Below, piece after piece: positions 11,391 to 22,211 of a stretch of DNA of 64,000 nt. Position numbers and translations under genes: made by a program. The DNA is from Acetobacter papayae JCM 25143 (GTDB lineage Bacteria > Pseudomonadota > Alphaproteobacteria > Acetobacterales > Acetobacteraceae): assembly GCF_000613285.1 (NCBI RefSeq), contig NZ_BAIN01000005.1, forward strand, positions 1 through 64,000. The letters are read 5' to 3'. The notes beneath the pieces are model-generated. The model was not told the DNA's origin. It made no database searches and saw only the letters and a program-made list of their open reading frames with translations. Positions within the stretch are counted from its first letter, which is position 1. The number at the start of each line of letters is the position of its first letter.

Positions 11391-11417
11391 GCACGCGTAA
11401 GCACGGATCGGCTTGCC

Positions 11418-12203
11418 ATGACATCACTCTCCTTTCCCGAGTGGATGCCCCTTTGGGGCCAGTTGTTGATGCTGGCGGGGGGTATCCTGTTCGGACTGGC
11501 GTTCATGATGATGCCTTTTGCCGTATTCGGGGTGAAAGGCAGGCTGGCCGAACTGTCGCTACAGGTAGGGGAGCTTCAGGCGCAGTTGCGTGCGCAGAGC
11601 CTGCGTGAGCCGGTTGTGCAGGTAACTCCAGCCCCCCCGAGAGACGATACCGACCGGGTGGCCTCACCCGCTGGTGTCGTTGTTGAGGAAGTGCCTGCGG
11701 CGTTTATTTACGAAGGGCGGCAGGACAATACACCGCCCGCGCAAACGGGTGCGCACAGCAACAGCATGAGAGACGTGCCGCCAAAGGATATGCCCCTCAG
11801 GGAGCCTCCTGTTCTGGTGGCATTGCAGACGCCCCGGGTGTCGGATGCGTATGAACCGCGGCAGAGTGCGCCGCCTGTGCCTACGCCCGTGGCACCGCCC
11901 CGGCAGGAAGGCTGGCGTGAACAGCGTATGCCATGGCACGAGGCAGAGCGCGCTCAGGCCGATTCAGCGCCTGAAACTGCGGCCCAGATCATGCGTCGTC
12001 AGCACGCGCCAGATGCTAATCAGCCTGCATGGAGGCCTGATTTTTCTCAGGAAACGGCTAGATATTCCGATATGCGGAGTAAAGGGACAGACAACGCGGG
12101 CATGACCCCGCTGTATCCCCTGCGCGAAGACGATCGGCCGGAGCGCTCTGAACCGGTGTTGAACTGGCCAGTCAGAGAACGACGAGATCATCACGATGGA
12201 TGA
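11418..12203 (+). CDS. Uncharacterised membrane-anchored protein with Pro-rich tail
   Basis: 261 residues. One N-terminal membrane helix (about residues 13-36, LLMLAGGILFGLAFMMM) is followed by a short coiled coil (RLAELSLQVGELQAQLRAQ) and then 190 residues of Pro/Arg/Glu-rich, low-complexity, probably disordered sequence. No recognised domain. The layout (anchor, coiled coil, disordered tail) resembles envelope scaffold proteins, but no function can be assigned. Probably co-transcribed with gapR. The last 32 bases overlap the convergent proB 3' end. Confidence 0.65.
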   Translation: MTSLSFPEWMPLWGQLLMLAGGILFGLAFMMMPFAVFGVKGRLAELSLQVGELQAQLRAQSLREPVVQVTPAPPRDDTDRVASPAGVVVEEVPAAFIYEGRQDNTPPAQTGAHSNSMRDVPPKDMPLREPPVLVALQTPRVSDAYEPRQSAPPVPTPVAPPRQEGWREQRMPWHEAERAQADSAPETAAQIMRRQHAPDANQPAWRPDFSQETARYSDMRSKGTDNAGMTPLYPLREDDRPERSEPVLNWPVRERRDHHDG

Positions 12204-13298
12204 GCACGTCCCGGCCTGAACGGCCCAGAATATCCGCTACTTCCGTAGACTGATGGCCCGCTATGCGGCGGGCATCGTCTGCGTCATATGCCGCCAGCCC
12301 GTGGGCCAGAACCCGGCCTGCGGTGTTGAGCACATCCACCAGATCCCCTTGCGAGAATGCGCCGCGCACCTCCACTACACCTGCGGGCAGTAGCGAGCTG
12401 CCATGTTGCAGGGCATTTTCCGCGCCGGGGTCCACCACAATTTCGCCTACCGGGTTCAGGCTGCCAGCAATCCACTGCTTGCGCGCGGTATGGGCATTGG
12501 CCTGAGGCAGGAACCACGAGCAGCGGGCACCATCATGAGCGCGCGCAGGGGGTTGAGTGTTTTGCCCAGAGCGATTGCCATAGCGCAGCCTGAGCGTGTG
12601 GCAATGCCCGCAGCAAGCAGTTTGGTGCGCATGCCGCCTGAGGAATAGCCCGGCGGCGGTTCGCCCCCCATGGCTTCAATTTCAGGAGTCAGGTTTTCAA
12701 TGACCGGCAGATGGCGGGCATTGGGGTCCGTGCGGGGGTCGGCAGTATAGAGGCCGTCTATGTCCGAAAGCAGAACAAGCTGATCCGCTTCGGTCATCTG
12801 CGCCACGCGGGCGGCCAGCCTGTCGTTATCGCCAAAGCGGATTTCTGCTGTGGCGATGGTATCGTTTTCATTGATGACGGGAATACAGCCCAGATCAAGC
12901 AGGGTAGTCAGCGTTGCGCGGGCGTTCAGGTAGCGGCGGCGGTCTTCGGTATCATCCGGGGTAAGGAGCAACTGGGCGGCAGTAAGCCCCTGTGCAGAAA
13001 GGGCGTTGCTCCAGGCCTGTGCCAGCCTGATCTGTCCTACCGCTGCGGCAGCCTGTTTTTCAGACAGCCGCAAAGCGCCGTTTGTCAGGCCCAGACTATG
13101 CCGCGCCAGAGCGATGGCGCCAGATGAAACTACGCTGACAGCCGTACCCTGTCGGCGCAGTATGGCGATATCTTCCGCCACACTGGCGAGCCAAGCCTGA
13201 CGGGGGGCCGCCTGTTCAGGGTCAACAACCAGTGCGCTGCCGATCTTGATAACCAGCCGCTTGGCTTGGGCGAGAGAGGGGCGGGTGGCGTCACTCAT
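12172..13298 (-). CDS. proB: Glutamate 5-kinase (one frameshift)
   Basis: Phosphorylates glutamate, the first step of proline synthesis. The kinase domain shows [45 protein letters not shown] and the [10 protein letters not shown] segment. A lost base in a CCCCC run near 12545 breaks the frame. The other frame continues [18 protein letters not shown] into a C-terminal PUA domain ([28 protein letters not shown]). Total about 375 residues, the normal kinase-PUA layout. It follows obgE on the same strand. Confidence 0.94.
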
Positions 13299-13331
13299 TG
13301 GAGGTTCCCGGGCTTGATCGGTATTGTGGTG

Positions 13332-13365
13332 TAGTCCATGCCCGGTAGGGAAGGGGCATGGACTA
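13332..13365 (-). terminator. Perfect 12-bp hairpin between obgE and proB
   Basis: TAGTCCATGCCC (13332-13343) and GGGCATGGACTA (13354-13365) form a perfect stem with a 10-base loop, 11 bases after the obgE stop. There is no T-run on either strand, so it may be a factor-dependent terminator, an mRNA-stabilising hairpin or an attenuator for proB. Confidence 0.5.
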
Positions 13366-13375
13366 GAGGCAAAAG

Positions 13376-14771
<1,396 letters not shown>

Positions 14772-14817
14772 GACCTAAACTCCTCCGTGGGTCGTAACCA
14801 GCCTGTCCCTTGCGGGA

Positions 14818-15132
14818 TCAGGCGGCGTTGATTTCCTGAATGCGCAGAACAGTTACCGGCTGACGGTGACCGTTTTTACGACGGCTGTTCTGCCGACGGC
14901 GCTTCTTGAAGATAATGACCTTCTTGAGGCGGTCCTGAGCGATGACGGTGGCCGTAACCTTTGCGCCAGCGACGGTCGGTGCGCCGATCTGGGTGCCGTT
15001 CTCGCCGCCAACGGCCAGAACGTCTTCAAAAGTAATGGTGGCGCCAGCTTCGACTTCCAGCTTTTCAACTTTCAGTACCATGTTGGGCTCAACCCGGTAC
15101 TGCTTGCCGCCGGTGCGGATGACTGCGAACAT
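14818..15132 (-). CDS. rplU: 50S ribosomal protein L21
   Basis: 104 residues. [17 protein letters not shown] at the start and [19 protein letters not shown] near the end are characteristic. Start ATG 15132 is fixed by the conserved N-terminus; an upstream in-frame start at 15174 would add 14 unconserved residues. A 23S-binding protein of the large subunit, first in the rplU-rpmA transcript. Confidence 0.97.
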   Translation of the reverse strand: MFAVIRTGGKQYRVEPNMVLKVEKLEVEAGATITFEDVLAVGGENGTQIGAPTVAGAKVTATVIAQDRLKKVIIFKKRRRQNSRRKNGHRQPVTVLRIQEINAA

Positions 15133-15262
15133 GAACTCTACTCTCTTTCCGATCTCTTGATTCGCGCGGTGCAAGGCACAGGCGCGAAATCCTTATCGCT
15201 TTTTCGTCTTTGGCCGTCCGGCTTGGCGCGGCATGGTTCCATCTTTGTGGATCAAGGTGGGC

Positions 15263-15291
15263 TTTTAAGGGGATTTTCTCCCTAGCGTCAA
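15263..15291 (-). promoter_or_regulatory. Sigma-70-type promoter for rplU-rpmA
   Basis: On the minus strand TTGACG (15291-15286), a 17-base spacer and TTAAAA (15268-15263), giving a leader of about 125 bases before rplU. Good match in both boxes at optimal spacing. Confidence 0.65.
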
Positions 15292-15358
15292 CAGGAAACT
15301 GAAAATGCGCTCAGGCTCTTGCATGCAAGGCTAAAGCATGCGTATAAGCCCGACCTAC

Positions 15359-15866
<508 letters not shown>

Positions 15867-16217
15867 TTAAAAACTGTTGCGTGTGGCATCGCGTAAAGCT
15901 GTGCTTAATTCATCCTGCGATGTTGGTTTCTGACATATTCTTGCTTCGGGATAGAGGTTGAGGAGTTCGGAAGTATTCGCATGAGCTGAGTGAAAAATAA
16001 TTGGAATTTTATTGAATTTCAAATGATCAGCCAGAGGGAAAACATCCCCATCAGCTAAACGTACATCTAAAATTGCACAGGAGGGTAATGTTGATTTGCT
16101 GGCGTCAATCGCTTCTTTAACTGTGGCGTATGAACCATGCAGGCTCAGGCCGCAATCCAAGACTATTCCTTCAATGTCGAGGGCGACCAGAAATTCATCT
16201 TCAACGATCATGATCAT
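15867..16217 (-). CDS. Single-domain response regulator (receiver only)
   Basis: 116 residues forming one CheY-like receiver: acidic pocket VEDE near residues 5-8, phosphoacceptor Asp51 in ILDVRLADGD, conserved Ser in FHSAHA and Lys in CQKP. No output domain, so it must act by protein contact or phosphotransfer. Its start overlaps the kinase stop as ATGA, so the kinase/regulator pair is translationally coupled. This receiver type is often the partner of HWE kinases in alphaproteobacteria. AT-richer than the flanking core genes. Confidence 0.9.
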   Translation of the reverse strand: MIMIVEDEFLVALDIEGIVLDCGLSLHGSYATVKEAIDASKSTLPSCAILDVRLADGDVFPLADHLKFNKIPIIFHSAHANTSELLNLYPEARICQKPTSQDELSTALRDATRNSF

Positions 16218-19200
16218 TTAACGGCCTCTTCGATTTTCTGAAGTGGAATTTCAATTGAGACAATGAAATTTTCAGCATTTATTTCTTTAAATAAGTGAGC
16301 GCTCAGCTGTTTGGCTGAGGATTTGATTAATGTGGTTCCAAAGCCAACGTTATCTTCCTCTTTAACTTGCGTGTTGTTTTTTTCATGCCAGACCAAGGAG
16401 AGATTTTGTGCGCTAAGCCGCCACGAAATTTCAAGTTCACCACCTTTGGATCCTAGAACGCCATATTTTGATGCGTTGGTTGTCCATTCATGTAAAATCA
16501 TAGCCAATGGTGATAACGCATTTGAAGGTAAAAGGACTTCCGGTCCGTGCACTATGATTTTATTTTTTTTGCTTTCATGCGAAGTAATCATTGTTTTAAC
16601 AATTTTATGCAGGGAAATGACATCCCTGTCGCCTGAGGGCATGCTGAGTGAATGTGCTCGCCCTAGAGCAATGATCCGGTCTCGGAAGTCTTGTGCATAT
16701 GTATTGATGTCCGTATGCGAGCGGGCAGATAATGTGACCATACTTGCGATAATCGCAAATAAATTCTTTACGCGGTGGTTCATCTCCTGAAGAAGAATAG
16801 AGCGCGTTTCGGCTAAAGTATGTTCGGGCGTGATGTCTATTGTTGCACCAACCAGCAAGCGGTCATCTTCTCGCATGGACATCTGTGCGTAGCTTTTTAG
16901 TTTTTTTATTTCTCCGTTTGAAAGTATAACTTTGTAACCAACTTCTAGTTTGTTTTTATATTCGAGGGAGTAATTGATTGCTTTTGAAAAATGATCACGG
17001 TCATCTGAGGCAATGATATTCCGCCAGACCTCAAAGTTAATTTGACTGATATTGCTAAGCCCCAGCATTTCCTGGTGTGTTTTATCAAAACGAAAGCTGT
17101 TTGTTCTGGGGCAATATTCCCATATTCCAATACGGCCGGCATTAACGGCAACACGTAAACGTTCCTGCTCTACTATCAAAGCCCGTTCTAGTGTTAATGC
17201 ATCGGTAATGTCAGTCATGACTATTGTGGCGCCACTGATATCACCATTGCTGGTTTTATAGGGCAGTACCCGCATAGAAAATGTTTTTTTACCGTCCTTT
17301 GTATGGACTCTGCGTTGTAATGTTTGGCCTGTTTGTGCAACGTTGAACGCATCATCCAAATATTGAAAATCGTCCAATTTGCACGCTACATCTGATAAAA
17401 GGCGTCCGCGATCGCTGTTCTGGAGAGGGAAAATGGATTTTGTGGAATCTGTAAAACTTCTAATTTTCAGGTCACTATCAACAACCATAACGGCCAATTC
17501 GGTTGAATCGAAAAAGTTTTTCACGTCAGAATTGGCAACGGTTAGCTGATCGACCTTGTTTTTTAGTTCGTCATTGACGGTTGAAAGTTCTTCGTTTGTT
17601 GATTGTAGTTCCTCATTCATAGACATCATTTCTTCGTTTGAGCTTTTTAATTCCTCATTTGCTGTTTCGAGTTCTTCAATTGTAGCCCGTAGTTTATGGC
17701 GCGTTACGCGCAATTCTTCTTCAAGAATATCTACATGGTCAGTGATGGGTTCAAATTCATCTGCATCAGAAGCGGTTAGTGCTTCGAATGGACCAGCATC
17801 CTTGAAAACAAATAGGAAAGAGTTACTCGACAAGGGATCGCAGGTTATATCGACAGGCTGAATGCCATAATCGCCTTCAACCTGGATATGTCGCGCTATG
17901 ACAACTCTTTTTTTATGCCGTGCCTGACGCAATAGGGGCCCTATGATTTCCCGCAGGCCTGAGCGTGCCAGTGTAAAGGCGCTGGTGCCCCCTTGTCTGG
18001 TTACGGGGAAATCAAAATACCGACCGAGTTTTCCATAGGCAGCGATAACAGTCCCATCGTCTCCTACAACCATGGAAGGTGGTGCATAACGTTCCGCGAG
18101 TTTCTGGATTGCGGCGTCATCTTTATGAATATGGTTGTTGATCCGGTCTTTTCGTTCATCCATTGCTTGGCGTGGGAAACTTTGCGGTGCCAATGGAAGA
18201 TTGAGGGGATATCGTGTGGTAAGGCCGCTATGTTCAAATATGCGCGCGTGATGGTCTATGGACGTAAAGAGGTTTTCAAACCGTCCTATTGTTTCTGAAG
18301 GCCCGAGAAACAGATATCCTCCGGGTGACAGGGCATAGTGTATGAGCGGCATAACCTGCTGCTGCAGCGCATCATCAAAATAGATGAGAAGATTCCTGCA
18401 TGAGACCAGATTAATGCGTGAGAACGGCGGGTCTCTTATTATACTATGGTTTGAGAACCTGATTGTATCTCTGATAGTATTGGAGATGGTGAAATACTGT
18501 CCGTGTAGTACAATCCAGCTATCGACCATTTCGTCTGGAATATCGATAAGGGCAGATGCTGGATAAATGCCTTCTCGGGCTATTTGAAGCATCTGCTCGT
18601 CAATATCGGTTGCAAAAATTTGAATACTATTTTTTACACCAAGCTTTTTTGCTGAACTGGCGAAAATCATTCCTAAGGTATAGGCTTCTTCTCCACTGGA
18701 GCAACCGGCAACCCATACACGAATTTCCTGTTCGTCCTGCTTTTCTTTTAATAGGGGTTCAATGACCTTTTCCCTGAGTAGATCGAACATGTCAGGGTTT
18801 CTAAAAAAACGCGTAACATTTATGAGCAGGTCACGAAAAAGCGCCTGACATTCATTCTGGTCATTTCGGATCTGCTCCAGATATGAAGCGACTGTGCTGA
18901 GTTCGAGCACATGCATTCTACGTTCAACACGACGGATAAATGTTGAGCGTTTATATTGCGAGAAATCATGCCCGACGGCTTTTTTTAAAATAGAGCAAAT
19001 ACTATCAATATAATCAGGCGTAAGGGCAATATCGCGTGTTGGAGAGTCTGAATTTTTACGTTCAAAAAAAGACTTGAGGCAGTCGATAATTTCGTTAGGG
19101 GGCTTTATGAAGTCAACCAGCCCACTGCTGATTGCGGCTGATGGCATGCCGTCGTATCGGGCTGTTGATGGCTCCTGCGCAATGCATATGCCACCGTTTT

Positions 19201-19663
19201 CTTTGATAACGCGCAGCCCCATGGAGCCATCTGCACCGGTTCCGGAGAGAATGACGCAAGCTGCATTCGTTTGACGATCCCGCGCGAGAGAAGAAAAAAA
19301 ATCGTCAATCGGGCGTCTTAACCCGCGTGGTTGTGTAAAATCTGTAAGCTGCAACCTGCCGTTATGAATTGCCAGCCCCCGCCCCGGGGGGATAATGTAC
19401 ACTCGGTCGGCATGAATGTCTTCTCCCCCTTCGCACTGCAGCACATCCAGTAATGTGGTCCGGTTAAGAAGCTGTGCGAGCATGCTTTCGTGGGTTGGAT
19501 CAAGATGCTGTACCACGACGAAAGCGAGGTGAGTTGGGGGTGTCGCAACCGCCAGCATGTCCCGTAACGCTTCAAGACCACCTGCTGATGCGCCAACTGC
19601 TACGATAGTTTGTGGCCGGTCTTCCATGCCCATAGGGGGCGATGTGTTGGTAGAGTTATGCAT
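16214..19663 (-). CDS. CheB-CheR-PAS-PAS-HWE hybrid chemosensory histidine kinase
   Basis: 1149 residues, intact. Residues about 18-200 are a CheB methylesterase domain with its Ser (GASAGG), His (VVQHLDPTHE) and Asp (GTGADGSMG). About 215-480 are a CheR methyltransferase domain (NVTRFFRNPDMF, SAM loop CSSGEEAYTLGM, SCRNLLIYFDD). A heptad coiled coil follows (ELETANEELKSSNEEM). Two PAS-like regions come next, the second with a PAC motif. The C-terminus is an HWE/HisKA_2 kinase with phospho-His in EMNHRVKNLFAI, ILHEWTTNASKYG and the WHE tripeptide. It could couple methylation chemistry to autophosphorylation; the receptor it modifies is unknown. It starts one base inside the stop of the LOV gene (TAATG). 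Confidence 0.95.
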   Translation of the reverse strand: MHNSTNTSPPMGMEDRPQTIVAVGASAGGLEALRDMLAVATPPTHLAFVVVQHLDPTHESMLAQLLNRTTLLDVLQCEGGEDIHADRVYIIPPGRGLAIHNGRLQLTDFTQPRGLRRPIDDFFSSLARDRQTNAACVILSGTGADGSMGLRVIKENGGICIAQEPSTARYDGMPSAAISSGLVDFIKPPNEIIDCLKSFFERKNSDSPTRDIALTPDYIDSICSILKKAVGHDFSQYKRSTFIRRVERRMHVLELSTVASYLEQIRNDQNECQALFRDLLINVTRFFRNPDMFDLLREKVIEPLLKEKQDEQEIRVWVAGCSSGEEAYTLGMIFASSAKKLGVKNSIQIFATDIDEQMLQIAREGIYPASALIDIPDEMVDSWIVLHGQYFTISNTIRDTIRFSNHSIIRDPPFSRINLVSCRNLLIYFDDALQQQVMPLIHYALSPGGYLFLGPSETIGRFENLFTSIDHHARIFEHSGLTTRYPLNLPLAPQSFPRQAMDERKDRINNHIHKDDAAIQKLAERYAPPSMVVGDDGTVIAAYGKLGRYFDFPVTRQGGTSAFTLARSGLREIIGPLLRQARHKKRVVIARHIQVEGDYGIQPVDITCDPLSSNSFLFVFKDAGPFEALTASDADEFEPITDHVDILEEELRVTRHKLRATIEELETANEELKSSNEEMMSMNEELQSTNEELSTVNDELKNKVDQLTVANSDVKNFFDSTELAVMVVDSDLKIRSFTDSTKSIFPLQNSDRGRLLSDVACKLDDFQYLDDAFNVAQTGQTLQRRVHTKDGKKTFSMRVLPYKTSNGDISGATIVMTDITDALTLERALIVEQERLRVAVNAGRIGIWEYCPRTNSFRFDKTHQEMLGLSNISQINFEVWRNIIASDDRDHFSKAINYSLEYKNKLEVGYKVILSNGEIKKLKSYAQMSMREDDRLLVGATIDITPEHTLAETRSILLQEMNHRVKNLFAIIASMVTLSARSHTDINTYAQDFRDRIIALGRAHSLSMPSGDRDVISLHKIVKTMITSHESKKNKIIVHGPEVLLPSNALSPLAMILHEWTTNASKYGVLGSKGGELEISWRLSAQNLSLVWHEKNNTQVKEEDNVGFGTTLIKSSAKQLSAHLFKEINAENFIVSIEIPLQKIEEAVK

Positions 19664-20229
19664 TAAAAAATATGTCTGGTAGATTGTAGATCAGCTAAAG
19701 TTAACTTGGCTTGGGCAATCATGGTAGTTGAATTGGCTATGGCGGCAATAGAACCTTCAAGAATAATGCCTGCCTGATAGGCTATAGGTGAGATTTTTTT
19801 TATACTATCACCTAAAGCTATACCGTATTGAGCGAGTTTTTCTGTTTGTGTATTGCTGATGTCAAACTGGGATGCCAGAATAAATCGGGTGTTTCCCGAG
19901 GCGTCACATAGCCGCGACATATAAAGAAGGTTAATAAACGGCGTGCCATCCGCTTTTACATTAATCAATGGCTGCCTGATACTTAGACCGAAGTTACCAT
20001 CAAGGAACTGATGAATATTTTTTCGCGCTTCAGTATTGTCGTAGTGTCCTTGTAGAAAACGACAGTTTTTTCCTATAATCTCGCTATTGTCATAGCCGGT
20101 TAATTCACAGAACTTTTTATTGGTGGCAATGAGCGGTTTATCGTTCCCGGCCGATGCTAATGATAGGGGAACATTTGATTTATCAAATAAATTGATGATT
20201 TCTTCTGGAATAGCAGCGATAGAGTTCAT
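19663..20229 (-). CDS. Short LOV-domain blue-light photoreceptor
   Basis: 188 residues. Residues about 10-125 form a PAS/LOV domain with the diagnostic GKNCRFLQG; Cys56 would form the FMN adduct. Other flavin-contact positions are kept: Arg57, Gln60, Asn90 (INVKADG), Asn100 (FINLL) and Gln121 (ASQFD). The remaining 60 residues look helical and could signal or dimerise; no kinase is fused. Its stop overlaps the start of the CheB-CheR-HWE kinase (TAATG), so the sensor and kinase are almost certainly made together, like a split LOV histidine kinase. FMN binding is inferred from motif completeness. Confidence 0.93.
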   Translation of the reverse strand: MNSIAAIPEEIINLFDKSNVPLSLASAGNDKPLIATNKKFCELTGYDNSEIIGKNCRFLQGHYDNTEARKNIHQFLDGNFGLSIRQPLINVKADGTPFINLLYMSRLCDASGNTRFILASQFDISNTQTEKLAQYGIALGDSIKKISPIAYQAGIILEGSIAAIANSTTMIAQAKLTLADLQSTRHIF

Positions 20230-20383
20230 TGCGATATGAATCCCCGAAATTTAAAATCATTCCGACCAAACACATTAAGAGAATGGTATTAAGATTTTCC
20301 TAAAAAGCACATCATTTTAATAATGTGTCAATATGAGGGAGCGGGATAGCGCAGCTAGCGGGCAGGCAATGGTGTTGCAGAAT

Positions 20384-20415
20384 GCCATTCACCATGTGGT
20401 GGTCTGGTGAATGGC
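20384..20415 (-). terminator. 11-bp perfect inverted repeat downstream of tpsB
   Basis: GCCATTCACCA (20384-20394) and TGGTGAATGGC (20405-20415) with a 10-base loop, 13 bases after the tpsB stop. No T-run, so the terminator role is inferred from position only. Confidence 0.5.
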
Positions 20416-20427
20416 CTAGATCTGTTT

Positions 20428-22211
20428 TTAATACCCGACGGTGAGAGAGAGCGTTCCGAAGCCGCCCTTGTTTCCGAAGCCATTTTGCTCACGGATAGCG
20501 GAGACGCCGTGGAGGCGCCAGCCGACATTGAAGATGAGGCTGACATAGCGATCCACAGCGCTATGCAGGTCCAGACCGATGCTGGAGAGGTCGGCTTCGT
20601 TTACGGACTGGGCGATGGGGTTCACCTGCGAGACATGGCCGTAATCATAGAACAGCCCCACCTGTTCCGTATCATGCACAGGTAGGCCAGGGGCGATGAA
20701 CTTGGAGAGGCTGAAAGCCGGTGAGCGGATCTCGTTGGTGACACTCACCCCCTCGCTGCCCAGAGCGGTATCGGTAAAGTAGCCGCGCGCGGTGTAGAGT
20801 CCGCCAAGGCCAAGCTGGTTGTTATACATCAGGTTGGTGCTGGCTAGCTGGCCGGTGGCCTGCAAAATCCATGACAGGCCGGCGGGCAGCCATGTCGTGC
20901 GGCTCAGGCTCAGCGTGTCATACACATACTGGTCGTTCGAGCCGGGCACGAGGGCTTCGAAATTGCGGCGGCGGTTGGCCCCGCTCATACCGCCGGGGCT
21001 GAGTACGAGCTGGTTCTGGAATGTGGTCTGGCCATACGGGTCGTTCAGCATGGCATTGTAGATGATGGGGAACTGATCGACCTCGGCCAAGCTGTCAAAC
21101 ACACGCAGCCCACCGAATTCGAGGGTATTGTTGGTAGTTTTGAAGTCAAAGCCGATCTGCACATCTTCGGTCATGCGGGTATGGGGGCCGAAGGTGATGG
21201 CGGGCAGGTCGTGGATATAGCGCAGGCTTGCCTGTCCGCTATGGCCGGTCTCGCTAGATAGGCGCCGCTGGAGCGCATATCGGGTTTTTCCCACGCATAG
21301 GAGCCAAAGACCTGAATGCGGTCATGCCAGGGCAGGGGGGCTGTCCAGCTCAGGGCGTGGCCGCTGTAGCGGTCGCTGACACTGTGGGTGAACTGGTAGG
21401 AGAGGATCTGCCCCAGCCCCGCTACGTTGCCCCATGTGCCGCCCACGGCCCATTCTGAAGAACCGAGTGCGGGCACGCCGGCATTGTCGTAGGAGCCATA
21501 GACATGCAGGGGCAGGCGGTCCTTTGTCTGTAGGGTGACATCGGTTGTGCCCTGCGCCGTGCCGGGCGCGAACAGGGCATCGACCGTGCGGAACGGATTG
21601 CTGTTCAGCCAGCCCAGCCCGGCCTGCACGTCTGACAGGCTGAGGGTTTGGCCGGGCACCAGCCCGCTTTCCTGTCGGAGCAGTTTATCGGAAAACCAGT
21701 GATTGCCTGCGGTTTTGACCGCACCCAGCCGGTATTCCGTCACGATAATCTGCACGACACCGCCGCCAATATTTTGCGGCGGGATGGAGACATAAACGAA
21801 CGGATGCCCCTCGGCCTTGTAGAGCGTGCCCACCTTTGCCGCGATGGTGTTCAGGTCCGTCATACGCAGGGGCTTGCCCAGATAGGCGGCCATCTCGTGC
21901 CCGAAGGCGGCCTGATCGAGCAGGGGAAGGCCCGCATGCTGCACACCTTTGGTGCCTGAGGGCAGGCCCGCGGCCTTGAGGGCGGTCGTGTCGGGAATGA
22001 ACACCAGCCCCTTGAGGGCAGGGATGACGACCGCATTGGACTGCGGCAGGGGCGGGGCCTCTTTGTCCGGCAGGGTCAGGTCGTTGGGGGCCGGGGCTGG
22101 TGCAGGCTGGCGCGGAGCAAGGCGGCTATAGGCCTGCGCATGGGCCATGCGGGGCGAGAAGGCACAGGCAACGGCAGCGAACGCGCAGCCAGCAAAAAGA
22201 ACGCGACGCAT
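20428..22211 (-). CDS. TpsB/ShlB-FhaC-type outer-membrane transporter (one frameshift)
   Basis: Outer-membrane beta-barrel of two-partner secretion that exports the adjacent TpsA protein. A signal peptide ends near AHAQA, followed by a Pro-rich stretch. A POTRA region (VIPALKGLVFI, GHPFVYVSIPPQNI, VVQIIVTEYRLG) comes next, then the barrel. One lost base near 21258 shifts the frame after RSSGAYL. The second part has GLGGLYTARGYFTD, matching the FhaC VRGY-type loop motif, and ends with the aromatic C-terminus LTVGY. About 594 residues. The start ATG lies within or directly after the end of the tpsA frame. Confidence 0.9.
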
